A DNA stretch of 64,000 nt from an uncultured Eubacteriales bacterium (GCA_900317765.1 ONID01000002.1:1-64000); one strand, 5' to 3'; counted from the first letter of the stretch, positions 17,382 to 27,047 are shown. Notes: a model not told the origin generated them from the sequence alone. A program made the numbers and translations.

Positions 17382-18218
17382 TTATTTGCCGAGTGAACGG
17401 GAACGCTCGGTACATGCCTTCATCGCTTCGATGACCGCGCTGCGGAGTCCCTTTTCCTCCAGCACGCGCACGGCTTCGATGGTGGTTCCCGCGGGAGAAC
17501 AGACCATGTCCTTCAGCTCGCCGGGGTGCTTTCCCGTCTCCAGCACCATCTTGGCACTGCCCATCACCGCCTGCGCGGCAAAGCGATAGGCTTGTGCCCG
17601 CGGCATTCCGTCCGCAACGGCGGCGTCTGCCATGGCCTCGATGAACATAAAAACGTATGCGGGAGAGCTGCCGCTGACCGACACAACGGCGTCCATGAGA
17701 TGCTCGCTGATGACCTCGGATATGCCGAAGCCTCCGAGTATTGTGCGCACGTATTCCAGTTCTTCCGCCGTGACGTTGGCATTGGGGGTGACGGCGGTGA
17801 TGCCTGCGCCAACCATGGCGGGCGTATTGGGCATGGTGCGGATGATTTTCAGATCATCGCTTCCGAAGCGCTCCGTGAGGGAAGAAAGAGTCTGTCCGGG
17901 GGCGATGGTGATGATAAGCTGTTCTTTTGTCACGAAAGGAGCAATCTCGGTGATTACCTGCGTGTAATACTGTGGCTTGACAGCCAGTATCATTACTTCC
18001 GCGTTTTTGGCGACAGCAATATTGTCGGTCGTGACCTCCACGCCATATTTTTCCGAGATAAATGCAAGCCGGTCGCTGCTCACGTCCGACATGATGATTT
18101 CGTTCGCCCTAAATATCTCTCCCGACACAATGCCGCTCATCATGGCGGTCGCCATGTTGCCGGCTCCGATAAAACCGAGTTTTTTGCTGAATTTCTGCGT
18201 ATTTTCCATCAGAATCAT
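17382..18218 (-). CDS. proC: Pyrroline-5-carboxylate reductase
   Basis: Last step of proline synthesis, NAD(P)H reduction of pyrroline-5-carboxylate. The Rossmann start is KLGFIGAGNMATAMMSG, and the C-terminal signature region reads SGSSPAYVFMFIEAMADA then VCSPAGTTIEAVRVLEEKG. At 278 residues it has normal length. The first ATG has an AAAGGA only 4-5 nt upstream; the Met at codon 4 is possible. It lies 18 bp after the PlsY-like gene. Confidence 0.95.
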   Translation of the reverse strand: MILMENTQKFSKKLGFIGAGNMATAMMSGIVSGEIFRANEIIMSDVSSDRLAFISEKYGVEVTTDNIAVAKNAEVMILAVKPQYYTQVITEIAPFVTKEQLIITIAPGQTLSSLTERFGSDDLKIIRTMPNTPAMVGAGITAVTPNANVTAEELEYVRTILGGFGISEVISEHLMDAVVSVSGSSPAYVFMFIEAMADAAVADGMPRAQAYRFAAQAVMGSAKMVLETGKHPGELKDMVCSPAGTTIEAVRVLEEKGLRSAVIEAMKACTERSRSLGK

Positions 18219-18236
18219 ACCGTCCTTTGTTGTAGT

Positions 18237-18902
18237 CTACGCCTTGCCCGAGTGGGACATCTCCTTTTCTTCCGATTCGTGCCCGAAAAGCTTCAGCGAA
18301 AAAACGTAAACGCCGTATTGCCGCTTTTCACGGTGGATGTAATCGCCTAAGTGCCGATAGATGACGGCGGCGGTGATGATCGCCGTCCCCAGAAGCAGCG
18401 CGGTTCTGGTTTCAAAAAACACAGAGCTGCCCAGCGTGACCAGATAGGTTGTCATTACCCTAAGACTGTGGGGGGTGATTCGCAGCGCGGTTGAGAAGAA
18501 GACGAAAGGAATCGCCAGAAGAAAAAGAAGAATCGAATGGGGGCAAAGCCCGATGTATGTGCCGAAGGTAACGGCAATGGCCTTGCCGCCGTGTTTTTTC
18601 AGCATGGGCGAGAATGCGTGTCCCAGCACGGGAGCTGCCAGAACGCCCGCGAACATGATATCGTCCGGGCTGACATAATGCAGTGCGAGCCATATCGGAA
18701 GAGCTCCTTTGGCAAGCTCCAGCAGGAGACAGACAATGCCGCATGGAATCCCGATGCAGGTAAACACATTGCCGCATCCGGGATTACCGTCCTTGCTGAT
18801 TTTTGTAATATCCTTTTTGTAGAACACCTTTGGTATCAGATAGCTGTACATCACACTTCCCGAAAAGAATGAAACAACCGTCCAGAATAAATAGGCAAGC
18901 AT
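18237..18902 (-). CDS. plsY: Divergent PlsY-type glycerol-3-phosphate acyltransferase
   Basis: Would acylate glycerol 3-phosphate with acyl-phosphate, the first step of phospholipid synthesis, in the membrane. The 221-residue hydrophobic protein aligns to PlsY through the motifs DGNPGCGN (usual GSGNPGATN) and GHAFSPMLKKHGGKAIA (usual GHxFPxFLxFKGGKGVA). Both are changed at several positions, so it is a distant member. It follows the glycolipid glycosyltransferase gene by 58 bp and precedes proC by 18 bp. Confidence 0.75.
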   Translation of the reverse strand: MLAYLFWTVVSFFSGSVMYSYLIPKVFYKKDITKISKDGNPGCGNVFTCIGIPCGIVCLLLELAKGALPIWLALHYVSPDDIMFAGVLAAPVLGHAFSPMLKKHGGKAIAVTFGTYIGLCPHSILLFLLAIPFVFFSTALRITPHSLRVMTTYLVTLGSSVFFETRTALLLGTAIITAAVIYRHLGDYIHREKRQYGVYVFSLKLFGHESEEKEMSHSGKA

Positions 18903-18960
18903 TTTGTATCAATACCTCCGTGCGGCAGACATTATAGCACAGTCCTGCCGCTATGTCAAT

Positions 18961-20100
18961 TTACTTCATGTATTTTTCAATAATAAAACCGCAGATTTCG
19001 TCAGCCGAGTCGGGATTGATGTTTTCCCGCTGTGCTCTGAGCATGTTTTGCTGTGCCTCCTTGTCGAGCCAGAGCGCGTGAGCGCATTCGGCAATGGCTT
19101 CGGGAGATGCGTTGGAACCAGCGCACACCGACATTCCGCGTGAGGAGAAAAACGCCGCGTTGATGGTTTCGCAGCCCGGAATGGGCGGAGTATGCACCAG
19201 AAGCACGTTCTTGACCGCCGCCTCGGTCGAGGTCAGCCCGCCCGGTTTGGTGAAAACCATATCGGCGGCGTCCATGAATAGACTGACCTTGTCCGTAAAT
19301 GGCTGAAGGATCACGTCCGGAATGTCGGAAAAGACCTCGCTCAGATGTGTTCTCATGGATTCATTGCGCCCGCATAGAATGATGATGCGCACATTGCGCC
19401 CGAATTTTTCGTAAAGAGCGCGCGTCATTCCCTCGAGTCCACCGAAGCCCATGCTGCCCGACATCATCAGGAAAATGGGCTTGTCGTCCGGAAGACCAAG
19501 CTGCGACCGTGCCTCGGATGGGGCGGTCTTTCCCTTGAATCTGTCGCTGACAGGAATGCCGAAAGTCAGCAGCTTATCCTGCGGAATATTGCGTGAGTAG
19601 AAATCCTCCGCCAGATCTTTATGCGGAATGACAAAGTAATCCGGTTTTGTTTCCTCCCAGAAGGGAATGCAGGCGTAGTCGGTGGCCACACAGATGAAAG
19701 GAATATCGAGCTGTCCGCGTTTTTTCAGAGAGGTAAGGCACTCGGCAGGGAACAGATGAGGCATTACCGCGACGTCATATCCGCCGTCTTTGATGAATTT
19801 GGCCAGCTTCCTGCGGTAAAGGGTGTTGGCGGCGTATACCGGCGATTTGATGTGAAGATGACGCGTGTTGAGGTCGCTTACCGCCCTGCCCAAGGAATAC
19901 ATCATGCCGAACACGGCAGGCACCGAGGTGGTAATGCCCACATAGGAATTGTTGACGGCGCGTGAAACCTTCATGCCGGCAATGGACAGTGTGTCGACAA
20001 AATCACATTTCACACCCATTTGGAGGAATTTATTGTAAATGGCTTTTCCGGCCGCATTGTGACCCTCGCCCGTGTTGCAGGACAAGACAACTGCTTTCAT
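18961..20100 (-). CDS. MGDG synthase/UgtP-like glycosyltransferase
   Basis: GT28-type glycosyltransferase expected to transfer a sugar from a nucleotide sugar to diacylglycerol, making glycolipid anchors at the inner membrane face. The N-terminal MGDG_synth part begins AVVLSCNTGEGHNAAGKAI, with LFPAECLTSLKKRG further on. The C-terminal nucleotide-sugar part has MMSGSMGFGGLEGM, ILCGRNESM and the acceptor loop TKPGGLTSTEA. At 379 residues it is typical. It neighbours plsY, consistent with a lipid role. The sugar and acceptor are not determinable. Confidence 0.88.
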   Translation of the reverse strand: MKAVVLSCNTGEGHNAAGKAIYNKFLQMGVKCDFVDTLSIAGMKVSRAVNNSYVGITTSVPAVFGMMYSLGRAVSDLNTRHLHIKSPVYAANTLYRRKLAKFIKDGGYDVAVMPHLFPAECLTSLKKRGQLDIPFICVATDYACIPFWEETKPDYFVIPHKDLAEDFYSRNIPQDKLLTFGIPVSDRFKGKTAPSEARSQLGLPDDKPIFLMMSGSMGFGGLEGMTRALYEKFGRNVRIIILCGRNESMRTHLSEVFSDIPDVILQPFTDKVSLFMDAADMVFTKPGGLTSTEAAVKNVLLVHTPPIPGCETINAAFFSSRGMSVCAGSNASPEAIAECAHALWLDKEAQQNMLRAQRENINPDSADEICGFIIEKYMK

Positions 20101-20275
20101 TGATTCTCACCTTTTCTGTATTGTAATGATAGACAAATGAATAGTAATACGTTAATATTAAGAGAATATTAATCATAGGCGGATATTGACAGATGATGTC
20201 GGTATTTTTTTGCTTGGGGAAAGCATTCCTATGAGAGAAAAAGACAAATAAAATATAATGATTATGTGTATTCCG

Positions 20276-20303
20276 TTGACTTTTCAGAATTAATGTTTAT
20301 AAT
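20276..20303 (+). promoter_or_regulatory. Predicted promoter of the LRR/BIG2 gene
   Basis: -35 TTGACT (20276-20281), 16-bp spacer, -10 TATAAT (20298-20303). It lies inside the open frame upstream of 20353, which supports the later start codon. Confidence 0.6.
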
Positions 20304-20352
20304 AGATATAATGGATTTGTGTTTAATAATATGTAAAATTCCGGAGGGCAAT

Positions 20353-23300
20353 ATGATCTGTTCCTTATTGTTTCATATATTGAATATTCAGAAAACACGC
20401 AAAACGGCAGTCTGTCTGTTTTTGCTGACACTGGCTGCAGCCGTGTCCGTATTCTGTGTATCCGCACCGGCTGTCAGTGCCGAGAAGGAAACACGGTCGC
20501 CGTCCATTGATTCCGTCAATCTAAGGGAGAATCAGTGGGTCTATTCCGTCTATACAGATAAAAACAACATGCAATATGCCGCTATTACCCGGTATGACGG
20601 CAAAGAAACCGACATTGAACTTCCCGCCGACATCGGCGGCTTTCCCGTGAAGGTGATCAGCCGGGAGGCTTTCTGCAACAGCAGGTACATTACTTCTGTC
20701 GTTATTCCCGAGAATGTCTCCGAAATAGGGAAATACGCATTCAGCGGCTGCATCGGACTGAGCAGCGTGACGTTTCCGTCGTCGCTGAGGAACGTCAGAG
20801 AAGGGGCTTTTTACGGATGCCGTTCCCTGAACGAAGCCGGTTTTTCAGAGGGACTGACGAAGATAGGCAGCTTTGCCTTTTATGGATGCATTCATCTGAA
20901 AACCGCTGTGTTTCCATCGACCTTGCGCGGCATCGGCGACAGTTCGTTTGAGGGCTGCGGAATGCTGGAAAATGTATCGTTCGGAAACAGACTTGAAAAG
21001 GTGGGCGATAACGCCTTTCTTGGATGCAGGAGCATTGAAAGCGTTGAACTGCCGGGAATTAAAGAACTGGGAGCAGGCGCGTTCATGAAGTGCGCATCGC
21101 TCAAAAATGCAGCGCTGCAAAACGGGATCTCCGAGATACGGCCCGATACATTCCGAAAATGCACAGAGCTTGAAAAGGTTGAATTGGGCAACGGAGTCAA
21201 CAAAATTGACGTATCGGCTTTTGAAGGCTGTTCTTTGCTCAGGGACTTTCCGGAGCTCGACAGCCTGAATGAAATCGCTTCGGTCGCCTTCAAGGACTGT
21301 AGTTCCTTGAAGACGGTCAGAATCGGAAAGAGCGTCGGCAACATAGGGGTTGGGGTTTTCAGCGGATGCACTTCTCTTTCCCGGTTTATCGTATCCGAAG
21401 AAAACGAATCTTATTCTGAGATGAACGGGTGTCTTTACAGCAAGGACGGTACCAGGCTTATTCTGTGTCCTCCCGGCATCAAAGGGACACTGAAGCTCGC
21501 CGACGGCGTCAGCGAAATAGGCGATTACGCCGCGGTGGGGTGTACCGGCTTATCCAAGGCCGAACTGAACGAGGGACTCGGTATTGTCGGACAAGGGGCG
21601 TTTCTGGGCTGCACGGATATTGTGTCCTTTTCTCTTCCGGACAGCCTCGAAAAGATCGGAAGTGCCGCCGCAGGCGTTTACCTTTCTGACGGAACCATCA
21701 GGAAGGCTTCGTATGTGAGGTTCTTTGCTTCAGAGGGAAGCGCCGCCGAAAAATACTGTACAGACCGTGAGCTGACGGTCAGCCGCTATGATTCTTCATT
21801 ATGTGTCAGCTCGGAACGAGTGGTTCTCTGCGAGGGAAAGACATTTACGCTCACATGCGGCTTTGCGTCTCAAAGAAAAGGGGATGTGTCGTGGAGCTCC
21901 GCCGACGAATCTGTCGTCAGGGTCAGTGACGGCAAGCTGACTGCGGTGGCAGAAGGCGGCACCGAGGTGACTGCAGCTGCCGACGGATTTGAACCGTGGG
22001 TGACAAAGGTCATTGTTGTCTCTCCGGACGACATCGGAACCAGCAAAGAAAAAAAGTTTGAAACAAGGCGCATATACAGCGGGGAAAGTGAAGAATTGAG
22101 TTCTGTCTTCAGTCTGATCATTGACCCGATCTTTGCGTCCAACAGATTCTGGTATTCGTCATCACCCGCAGTCGCTACAGTGACAAATGACGGCAAGGTG
22201 ACTGCGCACGGGCACGGAACGGCCAATATCACCTGCCTTATGCCTGACGGAAGTGAAAACAATGTGTTGGTCACCGTCACAGATAAACCCACCGAATTAG
22301 TTCTCACTGCTCCCGATGACGAACTGATCATTGGTCAAAGCGCTGCTGTCATCGGCAGATTTACGCCCTCCTTTTCCACAGATACTATCAAATGGTCAAG
22401 TGATGACGAAAGCATAGCGATGGTTGACGAAAAAGGCACGGTCACTGCAATCAGCCAGGGCAAGTGCAGCATCACAGCCGAAGCCGAAAGCGGTCTCAGG
22501 ACTTCCGTGACAATCACCTGCGTGATACCGGCGGAAAGCATTTCACTCGACCGGGAAACAAGAGACGTATTCCAGGGCAAGCAATTCAATCTGAAAGTAG
22601 CGGCTGTTCCGGAGGATTCAAAGCAAAAGATCATCTGGACGTCTTCTGATCCCAATGTGGCTTCCGTCAATTCCAAGGGCAAGGTCACGGGCAGATCCTT
22701 TGGCAGTGCCGTTATCAGCGCCGAGACAGCGGGAGGACTCCGAGCGGAATGCACCGTCAATGTAATGACGCATGCGGAAGAACTGACGCTGGATGTGAAG
22801 AAGCTGACCATCAACTGCGGCTCCACCAGCAAGCTCAATTCGATTGTGCGTCCGTCCTATTCACCCGAGACGACCGAAAAATGCAGCTGGAATTCCACCA
22901 ATGAAAAGGTGGCGACTGTGGATGAAAACGGCATGGTTACGGCTGTCGGTCCGGGCAAGTGTATTATCAATTGCCGCACAGGGGGAGATCTCATATCCAA
23001 GTGCCAGGTGTATGTCAGGCTTCCTGCGGAATCGGTCGAGATCATGACGGAAAAAAACAGCATCTACATCGGCGAATCACACACGCTTGCGGCGGTCATC
23101 TCACCGGAAAACACGACAGATCAATTGAAATGGGTTTCCGATAATGAAGATGTTGTCCGTGTCACATCCGGAGGAACCATCAAGGGCAGATCGCAGGGAA
23201 CGGCGATTGTTTCGGCTGTGCTCACGAATGACGTGACCGGAGAAAGCATCACCGCGTCGGTAGAGATCACCGTGATGAAAAAAGCCGATTCCGTGACGCT

Positions 23301-23523
23301 GAGCAAAAAGGACCTTTCACTGAATGCAGGGGAAAACGATTCGATTGCTTTTACCGTTCAGCCGCTGGACTGCAACGATACCGTGAGATGGTATTCTACC
23401 GACGAAGAAATTGCAACTGTCCGTGACGACGGACTGATAACGGCAGTTGCTTCGGGAACGTGTTATATCTGCATCGAAACGGGAAGCGGCGTCACTGCAA
23501 GGTGCAAGGTATCTGTCAACTGA
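20353..23523 (+). CDS. Large exported LRR (BspA-like) protein with BIG2 Ig-like repeats
   Basis: Predicted surface or secreted protein of 1056 residues. The ATG at 20353 has GGAGG five nt upstream and lies downstream of the promoter. A hydrophobic signal segment follows (about residues 16-40, ending APAVSAEK). Residues about 80-470 are LRR_5 repeats (pattern I..YAF.GC..L..V..P). The remaining half has seven BIG2-type Ig-like domains, each with a W-S-S-x-x-x-x-V-A-T-V-like core. There is no LPxTG or SLH motif, so attachment is unclear. BspA-like proteins of oral and gut bacteria bind host matrix proteins; that role here is only inferred. Confidence 0.88.
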   Translation: MICSLLFHILNIQKTRKTAVCLFLLTLAAAVSVFCVSAPAVSAEKETRSPSIDSVNLRENQWVYSVYTDKNNMQYAAITRYDGKETDIELPADIGGFPVKVISREAFCNSRYITSVVIPENVSEIGKYAFSGCIGLSSVTFPSSLRNVREGAFYGCRSLNEAGFSEGLTKIGSFAFYGCIHLKTAVFPSTLRGIGDSSFEGCGMLENVSFGNRLEKVGDNAFLGCRSIESVELPGIKELGAGAFMKCASLKNAALQNGISEIRPDTFRKCTELEKVELGNGVNKIDVSAFEGCSLLRDFPELDSLNEIASVAFKDCSSLKTVRIGKSVGNIGVGVFSGCTSLSRFIVSEENESYSEMNGCLYSKDGTRLILCPPGIKGTLKLADGVSEIGDYAAVGCTGLSKAELNEGLGIVGQGAFLGCTDIVSFSLPDSLEKIGSAAAGVYLSDGTIRKASYVRFFASEGSAAEKYCTDRELTVSRYDSSLCVSSERVVLCEGKTFTLTCGFASQRKGDVSWSSADESVVRVSDGKLTAVAEGGTEVTAAADGFEPWVTKVIVVSPDDIGTSKEKKFETRRIYSGESEELSSVFSLIIDPIFASNRFWYSSSPAVATVTNDGKVTAHGHGTANITCLMPDGSENNVLVTVTDKPTELVLTAPDDELIIGQSAAVIGRFTPSFSTDTIKWSSDDESIAMVDEKGTVTAISQGKCSITAEAESGLRTSVTITCVIPAESISLDRETRDVFQGKQFNLKVAAVPEDSKQKIIWTSSDPNVASVNSKGKVTGRSFGSAVISAETAGGLRAECTVNVMTHAEELTLDVKKLTINCGSTSKLNSIVRPSYSPETTEKCSWNSTNEKVATVDENGMVTAVGPGKCIINCRTGGDLISKCQVYVRLPAESVEIMTEKNSIYIGESHTLAAVISPENTTDQLKWVSDNEDVVRVTSGGTIKGRSQGTAIVSAVLTNDVTGESITASVEITVMKKADSVTLSKKDLSLNAGENDSIAFTVQPLDCNDTVRWYSTDEEIATVRDDGLITAVASGTCYICIETGSGVTARCKVSVN

Positions 23524-23540
23524 ATTTGGAATTTTTTTAC

Positions 23541-23569
23541 TTGATTATGCGAGAGACTTGATGTATAAT
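23541..23569 (+). promoter_or_regulatory. Predicted promoter
   Basis: -35 TTGATT (23541-23546), 17-bp spacer, -10 TATAAT (23564-23569), about 95 nt before the RING-like membrane protein gene. Confidence 0.5.
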
Positions 23570-23665
23570 ATTTTCATGTATGCAGATTGCCATGCCTTGT
23601 ATTGAACTGAATATAAACGGAGGTGCTTTCAGGACATTTCGTGATCAGGAATTGTCCGATTGTTT

Positions 23666-24595
23666 ATGAAGGATTATAAAAAGATGTCTTGTGTCAAGTG
23701 CGGCGAACCGTTTGACGCGCAGTCGGACGTGGTCGTGTGTCCGGAATGCGGTGCGCCTCATCACAGAGAGTGCTGGAAGGAAACGGGACACTGTGCTTGT
23801 GAGGACAAACATTCAGAGGGCTACGAGTGGCAGCCTGAAAGAATGTATATCGGAGATATTACGATTCACCCGGACGGTGGGGAAGGAGAATTCCATTCCG
23901 GTGCGGCAGAAACCGAAGTGTGTCCCAAGTGCGGAAGAATTACAAAGAAGAGCGAAAAATACTGCGAATACTGCGGGTATTATAAATATGTAGAAGATGA
24001 TCCTTTTTCAAAAGCTGCCGCCGAATCAAATCTGGAAGAGCTTTTTCCGTTTGATCCCGCCGAAACGATCCATGGCGTGCCTGCGGGGGATGTCAAGCGC
24101 TTTGTAGGCAATATGTGGATCTATTACATTCCCCGTTTCATCAGGATGTCCCGGAGCAAGAGTCCTGTCAGCTTTAATTTTACGGCCTTTTTCACCCACG
24201 GATTCTGGTTTGTCTCACGCAGAATGTATCTGCCGGGAATAGCGATGATTCTGTCGGTCATTTGTTCATCCCTGTATCAGGCGTATTTTGCGAGCATCAT
24301 GAACGGGCTTTCGGGCAACCGTCTTGCCATAGGCTCCATGATCTCTCTTCTGTTTTCAGGGCTGGAACTGATCATCATGATTATTTCGGGACTTTTCGGC
24401 AACCGCCTGTATATGAATTATTGCACCAAAAAGATAAAATCCATCAACGCGCGTGTTTCCGCAAAAAACGGAACGGCTGATGATTTCAACAGAGAGCTTG
24501 AGGAAAACGGCGGTCTTACCATGCTTCCTGCATTTTCGATGGTTTTATGTTATTTGGCGATTTTGTATATTTCGGAGAAGGGAATTTTGTTTTGA
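23666..24595 (+). CDS. RING-like/zinc-ribbon membrane protein
   Basis: Unnamed family. The N-terminal 40 residues hold a cross-brace zinc motif (CVKCGEPF...VVCPECGAPHHRECW...CAC) resembling prokaryotic RING-like fingers, and a second zinc ribbon (CPKCGR...CEYCGYY) lies near residue 90-110. The C-terminal half has about three or four membrane segments (MYLPGIAMILSVICSS, LELIIMIISGLFG, MLPAFSMVLCYLAIL), like other membrane proteins whose cytoplasmic N-terminus carries zinc ribbons. The ATG is at 23666; a TTG two codons upstream (23660) is better spaced from AGGA and may be the true start. No partner is evident. Confidence 0.8.
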   Translation: MKDYKKMSCVKCGEPFDAQSDVVVCPECGAPHHRECWKETGHCACEDKHSEGYEWQPERMYIGDITIHPDGGEGEFHSGAAETEVCPKCGRITKKSEKYCEYCGYYKYVEDDPFSKAAAESNLEELFPFDPAETIHGVPAGDVKRFVGNMWIYYIPRFIRMSRSKSPVSFNFTAFFTHGFWFVSRRMYLPGIAMILSVICSSLYQAYFASIMNGLSGNRLAIGSMISLLFSGLELIIMIISGLFGNRLYMNYCTKKIKSINARVSAKNGTADDFNRELEENGGLTMLPAFSMVLCYLAILYISEKGILF

Positions 24596-24611
24596 ATATT
24601 TAAATAATCTG

Positions 24612-24640
24612 TTGAAATTATTATGATTTTATGTTATAAT
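24612..24640 (+). promoter_or_regulatory. Predicted promoter of galU
   Basis: -35 TTGAAA (24612-24617), 17-bp spacer, -10 TATAAT (24635-24640), 34 bp before the galU ATG. Confidence 0.6.
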
Positions 24641-24674
24641 TTTACAAATACACAATAAGGACGATGATAGTAAT

Positions 24675-25559
24675 ATGAGTCTTAAAGTGCGTAAAGCAGT
24701 CATTCCCGCTGCAGGTCTCGGTACACGTGTGCTTCCCGCATCCAAGGCAATGCCTAAGGAGATGCTTCCCATAGTTGATAAGCCTGCTATCCAGTATATA
24801 GTGGAGGAGGCCGTCGCAAGCGGTATAACTGATATTCTTATCATTACGAACCGCGGCAAGAGCGATATTGAAAACCATTTTGACCGCACGCCCGAGCTGG
24901 AGGAACGACTGCTTGCTGCAGGCAGGCAGGAAACCTATGATCAGATCGTGGCTCTGACCAGGATGGCCAACATCTGCTTTGTCCGCCAGAAGGAGACAAA
25001 AGGCCTGGGACATGCTGTCAATTGCGCACGCTCATTTGTCGGTGACGAACCCTTTGCAATCCTTTTCGGCGACGATGTTATTTTAGGGGGTGAGCCTGTC
25101 ACCGCTCAGCTTTGCCGTGCGTATGAAAAGTACGGTCTCGGCGTTGTCGGCACCAAGGAAATGACTCCCGAGGTCGTTATGAGGGGAAGCTCTCTGAAGT
25201 TGGAGCCTCTTGACGGAGAAACCAACATCTATAAATGTACCGATCTGGTTGAAAAGGTAAAGCGCGTGGAGGATCTGCTGAGCAATTACACCATTCTCGG
25301 CAGATGCGTATGTCCTCCCGAGATTTTCGATATTCTCGATCACACTCCTCCCGGAGCCGGCAATGAGATCCAGCTCACCGACGCGCTTGCTCAGCTGGCC
25401 AAGACCAAGGGACTCACGGCGGTGGATTTCGAGGGCAAGCGCTATGACATGGGCAACAAGTTAGGTATTCTTCAGGCGACAGTGGACGTTGCCCTGAAAC
25501 ACCCGGAAGTCAGCGAAGGCTTTAAGGCTTATCTTAAAGAAATTATGGATAAGCTTTGA
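24675..25559 (+). CDS. galU: UTP-glucose-1-phosphate uridylyltransferase
   Basis: Makes UDP-glucose from UTP and glucose 1-phosphate, the sugar donor for glycolipids and wall polymers. The 294-residue protein starts with the nucleotide-binding motif AVIPAAGLGTRVLPASKAM, then PKEMLPIVDKPAIQYIVEEAV, the ILFGDDVI metal site, and GAGNEIQLTDAL near the end. Its product could serve the UgtP-like enzyme at 18961. Confidence 0.97.
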   Translation: MSLKVRKAVIPAAGLGTRVLPASKAMPKEMLPIVDKPAIQYIVEEAVASGITDILIITNRGKSDIENHFDRTPELEERLLAAGRQETYDQIVALTRMANICFVRQKETKGLGHAVNCARSFVGDEPFAILFGDDVILGGEPVTAQLCRAYEKYGLGVVGTKEMTPEVVMRGSSLKLEPLDGETNIYKCTDLVEKVKRVEDLLSNYTILGRCVCPPEIFDILDHTPPGAGNEIQLTDALAQLAKTKGLTAVDFEGKRYDMGNKLGILQATVDVALKHPEVSEGFKAYLKEIMDKL

Positions 25560-25592
25560 GTATATATTTTTTAGTTAAGGATGGATCAATTA

Positions 25593-26570
25593 ATGAGAAC
25601 AAACAAAAAACTTATCACGACTCTCTCGGTGTTTGTGCTGATGCTTTTGACAAGTGTTTTCTGCATGACTGTATTCGCCGAGAAAACAAAGGAGAAAGAG
25701 AAAGAGACTACTACGACGACGGCCGCTCCGGTTGTTTCAGGCTGTGATCTGAAAAAGGAGGAGCTTCATATGGCCAAGGTCAAGATGACCGGTTTCAGTA
25801 TGTTGGTTCCCAAGGGAGAACTGCTTACCATTGAAAGCTCGTCAAAAGAGTATGAAAACAGCGAATTGATGCAGAGAGGTTATAACCGCAGCTCGCTCAT
25901 CAACGGAAATATTTTCCTGTATTTCAACAACAAGTCTACCAATGAATGCAATCTGGTTGCCGCCGTTGTACAGCTCAATCCGCTTGACCTTTACTTCGGC
26001 AATTATGCAAAGCTCACAAAGGAGCAGCAGGATGAGCTGATCTCCCAGAGAATCGCTTCTACAGGCAATGCAAATGCCAAGGGAAGCTTTGAGAAGATCA
26101 ACGGAACAACTTATATGTTTTTAAAGAGTTCCAACGAGGAATCGGGAAATAAGTATGTTGATTATGAACTGAGCACTGTGATTGGTCAGTACAAATACGT
26201 TGTTCAGATCACCGCTACCAATCCCGACGATAACGACCGCGATGTTCTCAACGAAATGATTAAATCCGTCAAGGTCAGCGGCATTAAAGAGCCGATGTCC
26301 CCTCTGGAAATCTGCCTGATCGTTTGCGTTGTGATTCTTCTTCTTGCTGTTGCGTTCGCCTACTTTACCCTTTACAGACTTGACAAGTTTGTAAAGAGCG
26401 GCGCTACTGATGTCAGGATGTTCGGTCTGAATCTGCCTGAGCCTGCTTCTTCCGAGGACGATTCCGATGACGATGACGGAGCAGAGATTGACGATTTTGA
26501 CGACGATGCGGATGACGAAGGCGACACCGTTTCGCTTTCCAAAGATGAGAAAATAATTGACGAAGAGTAA
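25593..26570 (+). CDS. Unrecognised exported membrane protein with acidic cytoplasmic tail
   Basis: No family recognised. The ATG at 25593 is preferred over the one at 25581 because AAGGA directly abuts the first. An N-terminal signal segment (about residues 7-30, ending MTVFAEK) is followed by a Thr-rich linker, an extracytoplasmic alpha/beta-looking region to about residue 235, one membrane helix (about residues 238-262, ICLIVCVVILLLAVAFAYF) and a tail with a run of Asp/Glu (about residues 285-325). The middle part resembles bacterial PsbP/DUF-type lipoprotein folds only vaguely. It follows galU by 33 bp, and a terminator follows. Confidence 0.75.
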   Translation: MRTNKKLITTLSVFVLMLLTSVFCMTVFAEKTKEKEKETTTTTAAPVVSGCDLKKEELHMAKVKMTGFSMLVPKGELLTIESSSKEYENSELMQRGYNRSSLINGNIFLYFNNKSTNECNLVAAVVQLNPLDLYFGNYAKLTKEQQDELISQRIASTGNANAKGSFEKINGTTYMFLKSSNEESGNKYVDYELSTVIGQYKYVVQITATNPDDNDRDVLNEMIKSVKVSGIKEPMSPLEICLIVCVVILLLAVAFAYFTLYRLDKFVKSGATDVRMFGLNLPEPASSEDDSDDDDGAEIDDFDDDADDEGDTVSLSKDEKIIDEE

Positions 26571-26594
26571 GCTTCTGCGTTATTCTTACACATT

Positions 26595-26642
26595 ATCCGG
26601 TATAGGCTTTGCTGCATGCATCCGCCTATGCCGGATTTTTTT
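26595..26642 (+). terminator. Intrinsic terminator
   Basis: ATCCGGTATAGGC (26595-26607) pairs with GCCTATGCCGGAT (26624-26636) and a T-run follows. Confidence 0.9.
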
Positions 26643-26653
26643 ATCAAAACATA

Positions 26654-26682
26654 TTGACAAATCAATTTATAAGTGCTATAAT
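26654..26682 (+). promoter_or_regulatory. Predicted promoter of the T-box-valS unit
   Basis: -35 TTGACA (26654-26659), 17-bp spacer, -10 TATAAT (26677-26682): perfect consensus boxes. Confidence 0.8.
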
Positions 26683-26688
26683 GCACAC

Positions 26689-27047
26689 AAATATTAGGAT
26701 AAGGCTTTGATGAGGAGTAGTAACTGTCACACCGCATCAGTCTGTTGTCGTGTTGCGGCAACGGCGTCAGAGAAGAGACGGTAGGTGCAAGTCTTGATAC
26801 AGGCGGCAGCGAAGTAGCCTCGGAGCTTTGGAATGAACGGGTTTTTATTTCGGTAAATTACCTCAGTAGACTCCAACGGAGCTTCACCGTTATCACAGAA
26901 GGCGGTATCGGATGGTTGCGTGGGTTCGCAGCGGTCCCGTATCCGGCAGAGTGTGCGTATTTATTTATGACGCAAATTCAGGTGGTATCACGGACTTGAT
27001 TGAGTTCGCCCTGAGCTGAGTATTTTCGGCTTGCGGCGGACTTTTTT
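26689..27047 (+). promoter_or_regulatory. T-box riboswitch of valS
   Basis: Leader that senses uncharged tRNA and lets transcription continue when valine charging is low. The T-box core AATTCAGGTGGTATCACGG is at about 26975-26993; its TGGT (26983-26986) can pair with the ACCA end of tRNA-Val. The 5' part shows stem I features (AGGAGTAGTAA near 26715; CTCGGAGC near 26820; CAGTAGACTCC near 26865). The competing terminator GTTCGCC (27004-27010)/GGCGGAC (27035-27041) plus six T is present. A GTA triplet at 26853-26855 is a possible specifier, not proven. This fills the 570-bp gap before valS. Confidence 0.88.
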
